A stretch of 64,000 bases of DNA from Castellaniella sp049651205 (GCF_049651205.1 NZ_JBASBR010000018.1:62001-126000), one strand, 5' to 3'. Numbered from the stretch's first letter, positions 25,663 to 35,706 are shown. Numbers and translations are program-made. Notes: generated by a model not told the origin, from the letters alone.

Positions 25663-26681
25663 AAAGTCGTTTCCTCGACGTTGCCGTGTACCAGAAAATC
25701 CCGGATGCTGGCACTACCCTTTGTGTGTGAAGCAAAGGTGCATTCGGGGCTGAAACCTTTGCCGCCGGTGCAGTCTCTCATTCTTGGGCAGTGCTGAAAT
25801 AGCTCGGTGACCCAGTCGACAAAGACGCGCACTTTGGGTGACAGGTGCCGGTTGTACAGGTACGCCACGGAGATTGGCATGGGTGCAGGCGCCCATGGCG
25901 CCAGTATCTCGCGCAACGCACCGGTCTGCAGATGGGGGGTGACCATGTAGCGCGGCAACTGGATCATGCCGATGCCCTGCAGCCCGCACGCCAGGTAGGC
26001 ATCCGAGTCGTTGACCGAGATGATGCTGCTGATGCTCACGTCAACGGCTTTCTCTTCAACCAAAAAGTTCCACTCCTCGATCGTCTTGCCTGTTGCGCTG
26101 GAGAAATAATGGACGGCCTGGTGCTGATCCAGATCCTCGAGCGTCTTTGGTTCACCGCGCCGCTCGATATACGAGGGTGCTGCGCAGGTAACGACCTCCA
26201 GGGTGCCGATGCGCTTGCCGACCAGAGTGGAGCCCTTCAGCTCTCCCACGCGAACCACACAGTCCACGGCTTCTTGCACCATGTCGACAGGGCGGTCGCT
26301 CATGCCGATGGCCAGTTCGATGTCGGGGTAGCGCGTGTGGAAGTCGCATAGTGCAGGGATCAGGATCTGCCGACCAATCGAGGGAAGCGTATCGATGCGC
26401 AAGCGGCCGTGTGGGCCTCGTGTGGTGTCGTGCAGTGAGGCCTCGGCATCCTCTACGTCGGCGAGGATATGCACGCAGCGTTCGTAATAGGCTGCACCGT
26501 CGGGTGTCAGGCTCAGGCGCCGGGTTGTGCGGTTCAGCAGCTTGGATCGCAGCTGGCGCTCAAGTGCTTGAATTGTGGTTGTAATGGTTGAGCGCGGGAG
26601 CCCGAGCGTATCGGCAGCCAGCGTAAAGCTGTTGGCTTCGACGACGCGGGTGAAGACTTGCATGGCTTGAAAGCGATCCAT
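25659..26681 (-). CDS. LysR family transcriptional regulator
   Basis: This 340-residue protein has an N-terminal LysR winged helix (MDRFQAMQVFTRVVEANSF..., recognition around LGLPRSTITTTIQALE) and a periplasmic-binding-like effector domain (about residues 90-295). A 40-residue C-terminal tail rich in Cys/Gly/Ser is longer than usual for the family. It is divergent from the RND pump operon, and the shared gap contains two symmetrical sites, so it likely controls the pump and itself. Confidence 0.9.
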   Translation of the reverse strand: MDRFQAMQVFTRVVEANSFTLAADTLGLPRSTITTTIQALERQLRSKLLNRTTRRLSLTPDGAAYYERCVHILADVEDAEASLHDTTRGPHGRLRIDTLPSIGRQILIPALCDFHTRYPDIELAIGMSDRPVDMVQEAVDCVVRVGELKGSTLVGKRIGTLEVVTCAAPSYIERRGEPKTLEDLDQHQAVHYFSSATGKTIEEWNFLVEEKAVDVSISSIISVNDSDAYLACGLQGIGMIQLPRYMVTPHLQTGALREILAPWAPAPMPISVAYLYNRHLSPKVRVFVDWVTELFQHCPRMRDCTGGKGFSPECTFASHTKGSASIRDFLVHGNVEETTF

Positions 26682-26692
26682 TATTTACATAT

Positions 26693-26732
26693 TCCGAATA
26701 GAGTTGTCGGAAAACAGATATTTATCTGTTTA
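26693..26732. promoter_or_regulatory. Two symmetrical sites between lysR and the RND operon
   Basis: Site 1 (26693-26713) is TTCCGA-N9-TCGGAA, containing a LysR-type T-N11-A core. Site 2 (26713-26732) is a perfect 20-bp palindrome, AAACAGATA-TT-TATCTGTTT. They touch each other and lie 12-51 bases upstream of the lysR ATG. Site 1 fits LysR binding; site 2 could be a second LysR site or that of another regulator. Confidence 0.55.
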
Positions 26733-26807
26733 TCAAAACAATCAATAATACGCCAACTTTTCTCTCATGCATATGGTGTGTTTTCTACGCGCCACCCGAG
26801 GATCATC

Positions 26808-28019
26808 ATGTTTTCAAAATCCAATCGATACGCTGCGGCGGTCGTCGCTGTGGTGCTTGCCTCTATCGGCATTGCGGCATTTTATCTACGCGCCGGAACA
26901 GCCCGGGCCGCGATCCCCCCAACAGTCATGGCCGCGGCGGTTGATGTCGCCACGGTTCGCAGCCAGATGATGACGGATTGGCACGATTATTCGGGCCGGC
27001 TCGAGGCCGTTGAGCACGTGGATATTCGCCCCCTGGTGTCCGGCACCCTGACTGCCGTGCACTTTACCGGCGGCAGCTTTGTGCAAAAGGGCAGTCCGCT
27101 GTTCACGATTGACCCGCGCCCCTACCAGGCCGCGGTGGACCGCGCTAAAGCCGACCTGGCTGCCGCGCGTGCGCGGGCTGCCTACACGGCGTCCGACTTG
27201 GCGCGGGGTAAGCGCCTGCTGGCAAACAATGCCATCGCCAAGCGGGACTATGAGGAAAAACGCAATGCATCGAGGGGCGCGGCTGCCAATTTGTTGGCGG
27301 CCCAGGCAATGTTGGAATCAGCTGAACTGGATCTGGAGCATACCCGGATCGTGGCGCCCATCTCGGGCCGCGTATCGCGTGCGGCACTGACCGTCGGCAA
27401 TGTGGTGACAGCGGGGGCCGGAGCGGCACCACTCACCTCACTGGTGTCGATGTCTCATATGTATGCCTCTTTTGATGTGGATGAGCAAAGCTTCCTGAAG
27501 GTTGTGAATCCGGCCCGCAAGACAGGGGTGCAGTCGATACCGATCCGGATGGGCCTGACTGGCGAGGATGGGTATCCGCGCACCGGCCGCCTGGTGTCCA
27601 TTGATAACCATCTTGATATCTCATCGGGCACGATCCGCGTGCGGGCGGTGTTTGATAACGCAGACGGCGCGTTGGTGCCGGGCCTGTACGCACGTATTCA
27701 GCTGGGCGGCGGTGCGCCCCGTCCAACGATATTGATTGATGAGCGGGCGGTTGGCACAGACCAGGACAAGCGATTCGTGCTGGTGGTCGACAAGCACAAC
27801 AAGACGGCTTATCGCGAGGTGCGCCTGGGCGCGGGTGAGGGTGGACAAAGGGTTGTCGAATCGGGGTTGAAAATGGGTGAGCGCATCGTTGTCAACGGCC
27901 TGCAGCGTGTCCGGCCGGGCGACTCCGTGACGCCGCATCCCGTACTGGCATCCGGCCAACCGGAGCTTGCTTCGTCGGCACCTGAGGTGCCTGTGACGGC
28001 AACTGAAGCCCACTCCTGA
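26808..28019 (+). CDS. RND efflux periplasmic adaptor (AcrA/MexA-like)
   Basis: This 403-residue membrane fusion protein bridges the inner-membrane pump and the outer-membrane channel. It has one N-terminal membrane anchor/signal (YAAAVVAVVLASIGIAAFYL), a lipoyl/barrel region (YSGRLEAVEHVDIRPLVSGTL...), a coiled-coil hairpin (about 110-175) and beta-barrel and membrane-proximal domains. The frame runs open to 26658, but ATG 26808 has GAGG upstream and gives the normal length. It is the first gene of a three-gene pump operon. Confidence 0.92.
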   Translation: MFSKSNRYAAAVVAVVLASIGIAAFYLRAGTARAAIPPTVMAAAVDVATVRSQMMTDWHDYSGRLEAVEHVDIRPLVSGTLTAVHFTGGSFVQKGSPLFTIDPRPYQAAVDRAKADLAAARARAAYTASDLARGKRLLANNAIAKRDYEEKRNASRGAAANLLAAQAMLESAELDLEHTRIVAPISGRVSRAALTVGNVVTAGAGAAPLTSLVSMSHMYASFDVDEQSFLKVVNPARKTGVQSIPIRMGLTGEDGYPRTGRLVSIDNHLDISSGTIRVRAVFDNADGALVPGLYARIQLGGGAPRPTILIDERAVGTDQDKRFVLVVDKHNKTAYREVRLGAGEGGQRVVESGLKMGERIVVNGLQRVRPGDSVTPHPVLASGQPELASSAPEVPVTATEAHS

Positions 28020-28037
28020 TCACCTGGCTGACGACTG

Positions 28038-31000
28038 ATGAATATTTCAAAGTTCTTTATTGATCGACCGATATTTGCCGGGGTGCTGTCGGTTCTGATC
28101 CTGCTGGCCGGTGGCCTGGCAATGTTTCAATTGCCGGTCTCCGAGTATCCAGAGGTAGTACCCCCCTCGGTGGTGGTGCATGCACAGTATCCCGGTGCCA
28201 ACCCCAAGGTCATTGCGGAGACGGTTGCTGCGCCTCTCGAAGAATCCATTAATGGCGTAGAGCATATGCTCTATATGCAGTCGCAGGCCAATAGCGATGG
28301 CAACCTGACACTTACGGTGAATTTCCAGCTGGGGACCGACCCGGACAAGGCCCAGCAACTGGTGCAGAACCGGGTCTCCCAGGCACTGCCGCGATTGCCT
28401 GAGGAAGTGCAGCGGCTGGGGGTGACAACCGTCAAGAGCTCGCCCACACTGACCATGGTGGTGCATCTGCTCTCGCCCGACAATCGCTACGACATCACCT
28501 ATTTGCGCAATTACGCGGTACTCAATATCAAGGATAGGCTCTCACGCATTCCAGGCGTGGGTGAAGTTCAGATATGGGGGTCGGGCGACTACGCGATGCG
28601 TGTCTGGTTGAACCCGCGGGAAGTCGCACAGCGTGGCCTGACTGCAAGCGACGTGGTTGCGGCCATCCGTGAGCAGAATGTGCAGGTGGCGGCGGGTACC
28701 ATTGGTGCATCACCCAGCCTGGCCGATGTGCCCATGCAGCTGTCGGTCAATGCACACGGCCGCTTGCAGACTGCCGATGAATTTTCCAACATTATCCTCA
28801 AGACCTCGGCGGATGGCGGGGTCACACGCCTGGGCGACGTGGCACGTGTAGAGCTTGATGCGGCCCAATACAGTTTGCGTTCTCTGCTGGACAATAAGCC
28901 TGCAGTGGGGATGGCCATCATGCAGTCGCCGGGTGCCAATGCGCTGGCCGTGTCGGATCAGGTGCGCGTCGCCATGAAGGAGCTGTCGGCTGATTTTCCT
29001 TCATCGATCAAAAGCAACATCGTTTACGACCCCACGCAGTTTGTGCGCTCGAGTATCAAGGCAGTCATCCATACCCTGCTAGAGGCAATCGCCCTAGTGG
29101 TATTGGTGGTGATCATTTTTCTGCAAACCTGGCGCGCATCGATTATTCCGCTCCTGGCAGTGCCGGTTTCCATCGTGGGTACTTTCTCGCTGATGCTGGC
29201 GTTTGGCTACACCATCAATGCCTTGTCGCTCTTCGGTCTGGTGCTTGCCATTGGCATTGTGGTTGACGACGCGATCGTGGTGGTCGAGAACGTCGAGCGC
29301 AATATCGCCGAGGGCCTGTCTGCACGTGACGCCACTTATCGCGCCATGCGCGAGGTCAGTGGCCCCATCATCGCAATCGCCTTGACGCTGGTGGCCGTCT
29401 TCGTGCCCCTGGCTTTCATGACGGGCTTAAGCGGCCAGTTCTTCAAGCAGTTTGCCATGACCATCGCCATCTCGACGGTGATTTCGGCGTTCAATTCGCT
29501 CACGCTTTCGCCTGCGCTGGCCGCCTTGCTTCTCAAGGGACACGGCGAGGCACCCGATTGGCTGACGCGCACCATGAACCGGTTTCTGGGCGGCTTTTTC
29601 AGGCGGTTTAATCGTTTCTTTGGCCGTGCCTCCGATCGCTATGCCGGCGGAGTATCGGGTGTGGTTTCCCGCAAGGCATCTTTCATGGGGGTCTATGCCG
29701 TCTTGCTGGCGCTGACAATCGGAATTTCGTATCTCGTGCCTGGGGGATTTGTGCCGGCCCAGGACAAGCAGTACCTCATTGGCTTTGCTCAGCTGCCCAA
29801 CGGTGCGTCCCTGGATCGCACCGAAAAGGTGATTCGTGACATGGGCGACATTGCCCTGAAGCAACCCGGTGTGGAAAATGCCATTGCATTCCCGGGCCTG
29901 TCCATCAACGGCTTTACCAATAGTTCAAGCGCAGGGATTGTCTTCGTGACCCTTGCGCCATTTGCGGATCGTCGCGATGCCGCGCTGTCGGCCAATGCCA
30001 TCGCGGCCAGCCTGAACCAGCAATTCTCGGGAATCAAGGACGCATTCATTGCCGTCTTTCCACCGCCGCCGGTCATGGGCCTGGGCACGGTCGGTGGCTT
30101 CAAGCTGCAGATCGAGGATCGTGCCGGGGTAGGCTACGCACAGCTGGATAAGGCTGCGCAGGCGTTTCTCGCCAAGGCCCGCCAGACGCCTGAGCTGGGA
30201 CCATCCTTTTCCAGCTATCAGATCAATGTGCCGCAGCTGGATGTGGATCTGGATCGTACCAAGGCCAAACAGCTGGGTGTGCCGATTACGGATGTGTTCG
30301 ACACCATGCAGATTTATCTGGGGTCGTTGTATGTCAATGACTTCAACCGGTTTGGGCGTGTGTATCAGGTTAGGGCGCAGGCGGATGCGCAGTACCGGTC
30401 TCGTCCCGAAGATATCCTGCATCTCAAGACGCGCAGCCGTTCGGGCGAGATGGTGCCGCTGTCGTCGCTGGTCGAGGTGACACCCAGCTTTGGGCCCGAG
30501 ATGGTGGTGCGCTACAACGGGTATACCGCCGCCGACATCAACAGCGGGCCGGCGCCGGGGTATTCGTCGGATCAGGCGCAGGCTGCCGCCGAACGTATTG
30601 CGGCAACCACCTTGCCCGCCGGCGTGAAGTTCGAGTGGACCGATCTGACTTATCAGCAAATTATTGCGGGCAATTCGGGCCTCTGGGTGTTTCCCATCAG
30701 TGTGCTGCTGGTGTTTCTGGTGCTGGCGGCCTTGTATGAGAGCCTGACGCTTCCCTTGGCGGTTATCCTGATCGTGCCTATGGGCATTCTTGCGGCCCTG
30801 ACCGGCGTGTGGCTGACCGGGGGCGACAACAATATCTTTACGCAGATCGGCCTGATGGTGTTGGTTGGCCTTGCCTGCAAGAACGCCATCCTGATTGTGG
30901 AATTTGCACGTGAACTGGAATTGCAGGGCGTGCCAACCATCAAGGCAGCCATTGAAGCAAGCCGCCTGCGTTTGCGCCCCATTCTGATGACATCCATTGC

Positions 31001-31220
31001 ATTCATCATGGGTGTTGTGCCCCTGGTGACGTCGGTGGGCGCCGGCGCCGAGATGCGCCATGCGATGGGGATTGCCGTGTTCTTCGGCATGCTGGGTGTC
31101 ACTTTGTTCGGCTTGTTCCTGACACCGGTGTTTTATGTCTTGCTGCGCTCGCTGGGGCGTCGCAGCCTGCATTCGGCCTCGGCGCATGAGGCGCCCACGC
31201 TGGCTATCCATGCAGAGTAA
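28038..31220 (+). CDS. RND efflux inner-membrane transporter (AcrB/MexB-like)
   Basis: This 1060-residue proton antiporter of the hydrophobe/amphiphile efflux family begins MNISKFFIDRPIFAGVLSVL, the HAE-1 start. The proton-relay aspartates are D410-D411 in GIVVDDAIVVVEN, and the partner lysine lies in GLACKNAILIVEFARE (about 950). Two large periplasmic loops follow helices 1 and 7. It expels drugs, dyes or solvents from the periplasm through the OprM-like channel encoded next. It starts 18 bases after the adaptor gene. Confidence 0.95.
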   Translation: MNISKFFIDRPIFAGVLSVLILLAGGLAMFQLPVSEYPEVVPPSVVVHAQYPGANPKVIAETVAAPLEESINGVEHMLYMQSQANSDGNLTLTVNFQLGTDPDKAQQLVQNRVSQALPRLPEEVQRLGVTTVKSSPTLTMVVHLLSPDNRYDITYLRNYAVLNIKDRLSRIPGVGEVQIWGSGDYAMRVWLNPREVAQRGLTASDVVAAIREQNVQVAAGTIGASPSLADVPMQLSVNAHGRLQTADEFSNIILKTSADGGVTRLGDVARVELDAAQYSLRSLLDNKPAVGMAIMQSPGANALAVSDQVRVAMKELSADFPSSIKSNIVYDPTQFVRSSIKAVIHTLLEAIALVVLVVIIFLQTWRASIIPLLAVPVSIVGTFSLMLAFGYTINALSLFGLVLAIGIVVDDAIVVVENVERNIAEGLSARDATYRAMREVSGPIIAIALTLVAVFVPLAFMTGLSGQFFKQFAMTIAISTVISAFNSLTLSPALAALLLKGHGEAPDWLTRTMNRFLGGFFRRFNRFFGRASDRYAGGVSGVVSRKASFMGVYAVLLALTIGISYLVPGGFVPAQDKQYLIGFAQLPNGASLDRTEKVIRDMGDIALKQPGVENAIAFPGLSINGFTNSSSAGIVFVTLAPFADRRDAALSANAIAASLNQQFSGIKDAFIAVFPPPPVMGLGTVGGFKLQIEDRAGVGYAQLDKAAQAFLAKARQTPELGPSFSSYQINVPQLDVDLDRTKAKQLGVPITDVFDTMQIYLGSLYVNDFNRFGRVYQVRAQADAQYRSRPEDILHLKTRSRSGEMVPLSSLVEVTPSFGPEMVVRYNGYTAADINSGPAPGYSSDQAQAAAERIAATTLPAGVKFEWTDLTYQQIIAGNSGLWVFPISVLLVFLVLAALYESLTLPLAVILIVPMGILAALTGVWLTGGDNNIFTQIGLMVLVGLACKNAILIVEFARELELQGVPTIKAAIEASRLRLRPILMTSIAFIMGVVPLVTSVGAGAEMRHAMGIAVFFGMLGVTLFGLFLTPVFYVLLRSLGRRSLHSASAHEAPTLAIHAE

Positions 31221-31232
31221 TCGAGAATTTCC

Positions 31233-32681
31233 ATGACAACATATTTACGAACTGTTCTTGGGCCCGTGTTTTTGGCCGCGTTGCTGGCAGGCTGCGCGGT
31301 GGGGCCGGATTATGAGCGACCATCCGTCAAGGTGCCTGCTGCATTCAAAGAGGCTACGCTTTCGCCCGAGGCTGCCCAACGCTGGAAGGCGGCACAGCCC
31401 TCGGATGCGATGACGCGCGGCCGATGGTGGGAAATATTCAACGATGCCGAGCTGAATGCTTTGCAAGCGCAAGCCATGGAGGCCAATCAAGACTTGAAGG
31501 CGGCTGCCGCCCGCGTCACCCAGGCGCGTGCCTTGCAGAAAGGGGCAAGCGCCGAGTGGATGCCTCGGGTGGATGCTGGCTTTGGGGCAAGCCGTCAACG
31601 GGCTTCAAACGCCTCCCGGGGTTTGTCTGCAGAGGCACCTAATCCGCCGCTTACCTTGTGGCGCGCACAGGCGGGCATTTCCTACGAAGTCGATCTGTTT
31701 GGACGGATTGCCTCCACGGTTGATGCGGCCACGGCCGATACACAACAAAGAGAGGCCTTGTTCCGATCTGTGCAGCTTGCTTTACAAGCAGACGTCGCGC
31801 AGGCGTATTTCCTGATTCGCCGGCTGGATACTGAACAGGCACTCTATCGCAGCACCGTTGAGTTGCGTGGCAAGACCCTGGATCTGGTGGAGCGCCGCTA
31901 TGCGCAGGGCGATATCAGCGAGCTGGATGTGGCACGTGCCAAATCCGAACTGGCGACAACCCAGGCGCAGTCTCTGGGGATTACACGTCAGCGCTCGATC
32001 GCCGAGCACGCCTTGGCCGTGTTGTTGGGCAAGACACCCGCCGAATTTGCCTTGCCGGCCCATATGCTGGAACGTGTGGCGGTGGGAATCCCTGCCGGAC
32101 TGCCTTCGTCTTTGCTCGAGCGCCGTCCAGACATTGCAGCAGCCGAGCGGGCCATGGCGGCAGCCAATGCGCGTATCGGCGCGGCGCGTGCCGCATTTTT
32201 CCCGCGATTGAGCCTGACGGGTGCGATGGGATATGAGTCCTCCGAGCTTGGAGATTTGCTTCAATGGTCCAGCCGGACATTCCTGCTGGGGCCGCTGGTT
32301 GGCACGATGCTGTCCTTGCCGATCTTTGATGGTGGCCAGCGACAGGCGGGTGTGGATCTTGCACGTGCTCGCTATGAAGAGGATGTTGCGGCGTATCGCC
32401 AGACGGTACTGGGTGCGTTTCGGGACGTAGAGGATGGCTTGTCGAGCCTGCGTGTTTTGGGGCAACAAACCGATGTGCAGGATGCCGCAGTGCAATCGGC
32501 CGCCCGGGCGGCCCGCCTGTCGCAGATTCAGTATCGCGAGGGCTCAGTAAGCTATCTGGATGTGATTGACGCGGATCGCGTGGTGTTGCAGCAGCGGCGT
32601 GCAGCGGTACAGCTTGATGGCGAACGGGCCCAGACGGTGGTCGAGCTTATTCGTGCGATTGGCGGGGGATGGGGTGCGTAA
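31233..32681 (+). CDS. RND outer-membrane channel lipoprotein (OprM/NodT family)
   Basis: This 482-residue lipoprotein has a signal sequence ending LLAGC (lipidated Cys21), followed by AVGPDYERPSVKVPAAF, the standard NodT-family start. Two OEP repeats (about residues 60-250 and 270-470) form the trimeric beta-barrel and alpha-helical tunnel. It completes the tripartite pump with the two genes upstream (12-base gap). Confidence 0.93.
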   Translation: MTTYLRTVLGPVFLAALLAGCAVGPDYERPSVKVPAAFKEATLSPEAAQRWKAAQPSDAMTRGRWWEIFNDAELNALQAQAMEANQDLKAAAARVTQARALQKGASAEWMPRVDAGFGASRQRASNASRGLSAEAPNPPLTLWRAQAGISYEVDLFGRIASTVDAATADTQQREALFRSVQLALQADVAQAYFLIRRLDTEQALYRSTVELRGKTLDLVERRYAQGDISELDVARAKSELATTQAQSLGITRQRSIAEHALAVLLGKTPAEFALPAHMLERVAVGIPAGLPSSLLERRPDIAAAERAMAAANARIGAARAAFFPRLSLTGAMGYESSELGDLLQWSSRTFLLGPLVGTMLSLPIFDGGQRQAGVDLARARYEEDVAAYRQTVLGAFRDVEDGLSSLRVLGQQTDVQDAAVQSAARAARLSQIQYREGSVSYLDVIDADRVVLQQRRAAVQLDGERAQTVVELIRAIGGGWGA

Positions 32682-32759
32682 CGGCGTGCCTTGTCTGATG
32701 CCTCTGCACACTTGAGTACCGGTCAGTCAAACAGGATATCAAATAGAAAGGAAATTATC

Positions 32760-33836
32760 ATGAACCAAGCACTACTTACTCCCATTCGAGTTGGGCGCCT
32801 CGTGCTGCCTAACCGCCTGGCCATGGCGCCCATGACCCGTTCGCGTGCTGAGCTTGACGGTACGCCAGGTGAGCTCGCTGCAAAATACTACGCGCAGCGT
32901 GCCAGCCTGGGGCTCATCATTACCGAAGGAACCCAGCCGTCAGAGGATGGGCAGGGGTATCTGACTACACCAGGTATTTATACCGAGGCGCATGTCGCCG
33001 GTTGGCGCCAGGTCACAAGCACCGTGCATGAAGAAGGTGGCCACATCTTCATGCAACTTATGCACGCCGGGCGCATGTCGCACCCGGACAACACGCCGCA
33101 TCACCGACAGGCCACTGCGCCCTCGGCTATAGCACCGGGTGCATCGTTATTCACGCGCCAGGGCATGCAGCCTATCCCTGCGCCGCGCCAGCTTAGTATC
33201 GATGATATCCATCAGGTTGTTCGCGACTTCCGCCATGCCGCACGCTGCGCCATTGAAGCTGGAGCCGACGGTGTCGAAATCCATGGTGCCAACGCTTATC
33301 TGGTGCATCAGTTTCTCGCACCCAGCGCCAATACCCGTACTGACCAGTATGGTGGGTCGATCCAGAACCGTACCCGGTTTGCCCTGGAAGTTGTCGGCGC
33401 GGTTGCCGAGGAAATTGGCGCTGATCGCACGGCCATTCGTCTGTCTCCCGGTATGAATCTGTGGGGAATCGACGAAGGCCCCGATGGGCCCAGCCTCTAC
33501 CGATCACTCGTCGGCGAACTCAAGCAGTTGGGCCTTGCCTATCTGCACATTGCGCACCAGGGTGACGAAACTTTATTGGAAGCGCTGCGTAATTTATGGC
33601 AAGCACCCCTGATCCTGAACCGCGCGGGACGCCCCCGCGACCACATCGGTACCGATGTAGGTACCGGGTTGGCCGATCTAGAGTCCTACGGACAATTTGT
33701 GCTTGCAAACCCGGATTTCGTCGCCAGGCTAAAGGCGGGAGACCCCATGAATGCAGCCGATCGAGACACCTTTTTTGGCGGTGGAGCCCATGGCTACACC
33801 GACTATCCGGCTTTGCGTGGCACCCTGGCAGCGTAA
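32760..33836 (+). CDS. Old yellow enzyme family alkene reductase (NemA-like)
   Basis: This 358-residue FMN enzyme of the TIM-barrel OYE family reduces activated C=C bonds with NAD(P)H. Visible landmarks are the start LLTPIRVGRLVLPNRLAMAPMTRSRA, the substrate-anion pair H-x-x-N in EIHGANAYL and TDQYGGSIQNRTRF. ATG 32760 has an AAAGGAAA site; the longer frame from 32691 does not. It follows the pump operon by about 80 bases and may be induced with it to detoxify reactive electrophiles. Confidence 0.9.
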   Translation: MNQALLTPIRVGRLVLPNRLAMAPMTRSRAELDGTPGELAAKYYAQRASLGLIITEGTQPSEDGQGYLTTPGIYTEAHVAGWRQVTSTVHEEGGHIFMQLMHAGRMSHPDNTPHHRQATAPSAIAPGASLFTRQGMQPIPAPRQLSIDDIHQVVRDFRHAARCAIEAGADGVEIHGANAYLVHQFLAPSANTRTDQYGGSIQNRTRFALEVVGAVAEEIGADRTAIRLSPGMNLWGIDEGPDGPSLYRSLVGELKQLGLAYLHIAHQGDETLLEALRNLWQAPLILNRAGRPRDHIGTDVGTGLADLESYGQFVLANPDFVARLKAGDPMNAADRDTFFGGGAHGYTDYPALRGTLAA

Positions 33837-34178
33837 GGCGGGACGCGCTCAGGCAGCCGCTAACATGTGTGGGCGGCTGCGATCGGAACTGGTATTCGCG
33901 AAGCAGGCTTGATTCACGCACACCTTTAATTTCTCGCGCCTTTCGTCACCTCTTGACAATTCTCTCGGACTTTGATCAACTAGAGAAAAATAAACTGTAA
34001 GCGCTTACATGCCAAAGTAAAGCCTGACAGGAGACAAGTCCATGTGCTTTGCCGCAGATCGCGGTACGCAATTCCTGGAAAGCCAATATAAATCGGAACC
34101 ATATCAAGAATTTCCATCAAATTATTGGTTGCTGTAGATCACTCAAAATAGTCCAGCGTCACATTAAAGGGTAATAGC
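33837..34178. other. Control region upstream of the aldehyde dehydrogenase gene
   Basis: A 342-bp gap without a gene. It contains a consensus -35 box TTGACA at 33953-33958, a poor -10 region near 33976, and a perfect 14-bp palindrome at 33996-34009 (separate entry). A 7-bp GCAGCCG/CGGCTGC hairpin at 33853-33880, without a T-run, may mark the end of the previous transcript. Confidence 0.5.
33996..34009. promoter_or_regulatory. LacI-family operator
   Basis: TGTAAGCGCTTACA is a perfect palindrome with the central CG step typical of LacI/GalR-family operators. It lies about 40 bases downstream of a TTGACA box and 170 bases before the aldehyde dehydrogenase start. A LacI-family gene lies at the far end of the same gene cluster (40118), the likely source of the repressor. 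Confidence 0.65.
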
Positions 34179-35609
34179 GTGAGTAATATGCGAGAAACAA
34201 ATTTGGTGGATGGGAAATGGTTGGGAACCAGCAATAAGCTGGATATTCATGATCCTGCAAACGGCGCCGTTGTTGGTCAAATTGACTACGGGAATGCAAA
34301 TATGGCAGCGCAGGCCTGTGATGCTGCTGAAGCTGCGTTCAAACATTGGTCCAATATCTCACCGCGGCAAAGAGCGGATCATTTGCTGGCTGGGGCGTCA
34401 GAGCTGGCGAAAGATACCAAAGAAATTGCACACACACTGGCGCTAGAGGCGGGCAAACGTATCTCCGAATCGATCGGTGAAGTGCAGGGGGCAGTGGAAT
34501 ATTTCCGCTGGTTTGCAGAGGAAGCCAGGCGGCCAATCGGGTTTCTGTATCCCAACGAACAAGACGGCCGCCGTCATTTGTCTGTTGCCAAACCAGCGGG
34601 TGTTGCTGCTTGCCTGACACCATGGAATTTTCCGATCTCGATCCAAGCCCGGAAAATAGCGCCCGCGCTGGCAGCTGGCTGCACAGTTGTTGCCCGGGCA
34701 TCTGAAAAGGCCCCTTTAGCTGTCGTCATGATGTATCGCGCGCTGCAACGAGCAGGGCTGCCAGCGGGGGTCTTAAATCTGGTTCATGGGCCGGCAGATG
34801 AAATTACCCACGCGTACCTGGATCATCCGGCAGTGCGGGTTGTGAGTTTCACGGGCTCCACCGAAGTTGGCCGAAGCATTTTGAAAACCGCTTCTAACAG
34901 AATTGTGCGGCCGCTGATGGAATTGGGTGGTTCTGCACCATTTATCGTCTTTAATGATGCCGATATCGATCTGGCAGTGACAACTGCGATGATCGCCAAG
35001 TTCAGAAATAATGGTCAATCTTGTATTGCTGCCAATAAATTTATTGTCCAGCGCGAGATTTTCGAAGAATTTTCCACGCGCCTCGCCAAGCGAGTTGATG
35101 AGATGACACTTGGTAGCGGTGTGGCCGACCCAGAGCCAGACCTTGGCCCCTGCATTGATACACATCGAGTTGATGCGGTCATGTCTATGGTAACTGAAGC
35201 CTTGGGCAAGGGCGCACGTCAATTGACGCGCAATTTCATACTTCCTGAAGAAGGCAGTTTTTGTGCACCCGCCATTTTTGTGGATGTTCCTGATGATTGC
35301 GCACTGAATAGAGAAGAAATATTCGGTCCCGTGGCCTCGCTTGTATCGTTTGACGACGAGGACGAAGCGATCATGAAAGCCAATTCGTCAGAATTGGGGC
35401 TAGCCAGTTATGCCATGACCAACGATCAAGGGCGGATATGGCGCCTTTCCAAACAAATCGATACTGGCATCTTGGGGGTAAATGACCCTTCGCCCACAAC
35501 CGCATTCATCCCTATGGGGGGAACAAAGCAATCGGGTCTGGGCAGAGAGGGGGGCAGGCAAGGTCTTGAAGAATTCCAGGAGATTCAATATATAGCGCAA
35601 CGATTTTGA
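34179..35609 (+). CDS. NAD(P)-dependent aldehyde dehydrogenase (succinate-semialdehyde dehydrogenase-like)
   Basis: This 476-residue enzyme has the ALDH fold, with catalytic Cys282 (NNGQSCIAANKF) and general-base Glu248 (ELGGSAPFIVF). Its overall pattern (CLTPWNFPISIQARKIAPALAAGCTVV) is closest to succinate-semialdehyde dehydrogenases. In this cluster it probably oxidises the aldehyde released by the aminotransferase at 37588. If the substrate is an aminosulfonate, the product would be a sulfocarboxylate. That assignment is inference; GABA- or beta-alanine-type substrates are alternatives. Confidence 0.85.
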   Translation: MSNMRETNLVDGKWLGTSNKLDIHDPANGAVVGQIDYGNANMAAQACDAAEAAFKHWSNISPRQRADHLLAGASELAKDTKEIAHTLALEAGKRISESIGEVQGAVEYFRWFAEEARRPIGFLYPNEQDGRRHLSVAKPAGVAACLTPWNFPISIQARKIAPALAAGCTVVARASEKAPLAVVMMYRALQRAGLPAGVLNLVHGPADEITHAYLDHPAVRVVSFTGSTEVGRSILKTASNRIVRPLMELGGSAPFIVFNDADIDLAVTTAMIAKFRNNGQSCIAANKFIVQREIFEEFSTRLAKRVDEMTLGSGVADPEPDLGPCIDTHRVDAVMSMVTEALGKGARQLTRNFILPEEGSFCAPAIFVDVPDDCALNREEIFGPVASLVSFDDEDEAIMKANSSELGLASYAMTNDQGRIWRLSKQIDTGILGVNDPSPTTAFIPMGGTKQSGLGREGGRQGLEEFQEIQYIAQRF

Positions 35610-35706
35610 GAGAAAAGCTGATCTATTGGAAATCTCTAAATCCGTTGAAATCATGGAAAGTAGAATCGAAATCTACGCATTTATTATTCATTGATAAAAG
35701 ATCCAT

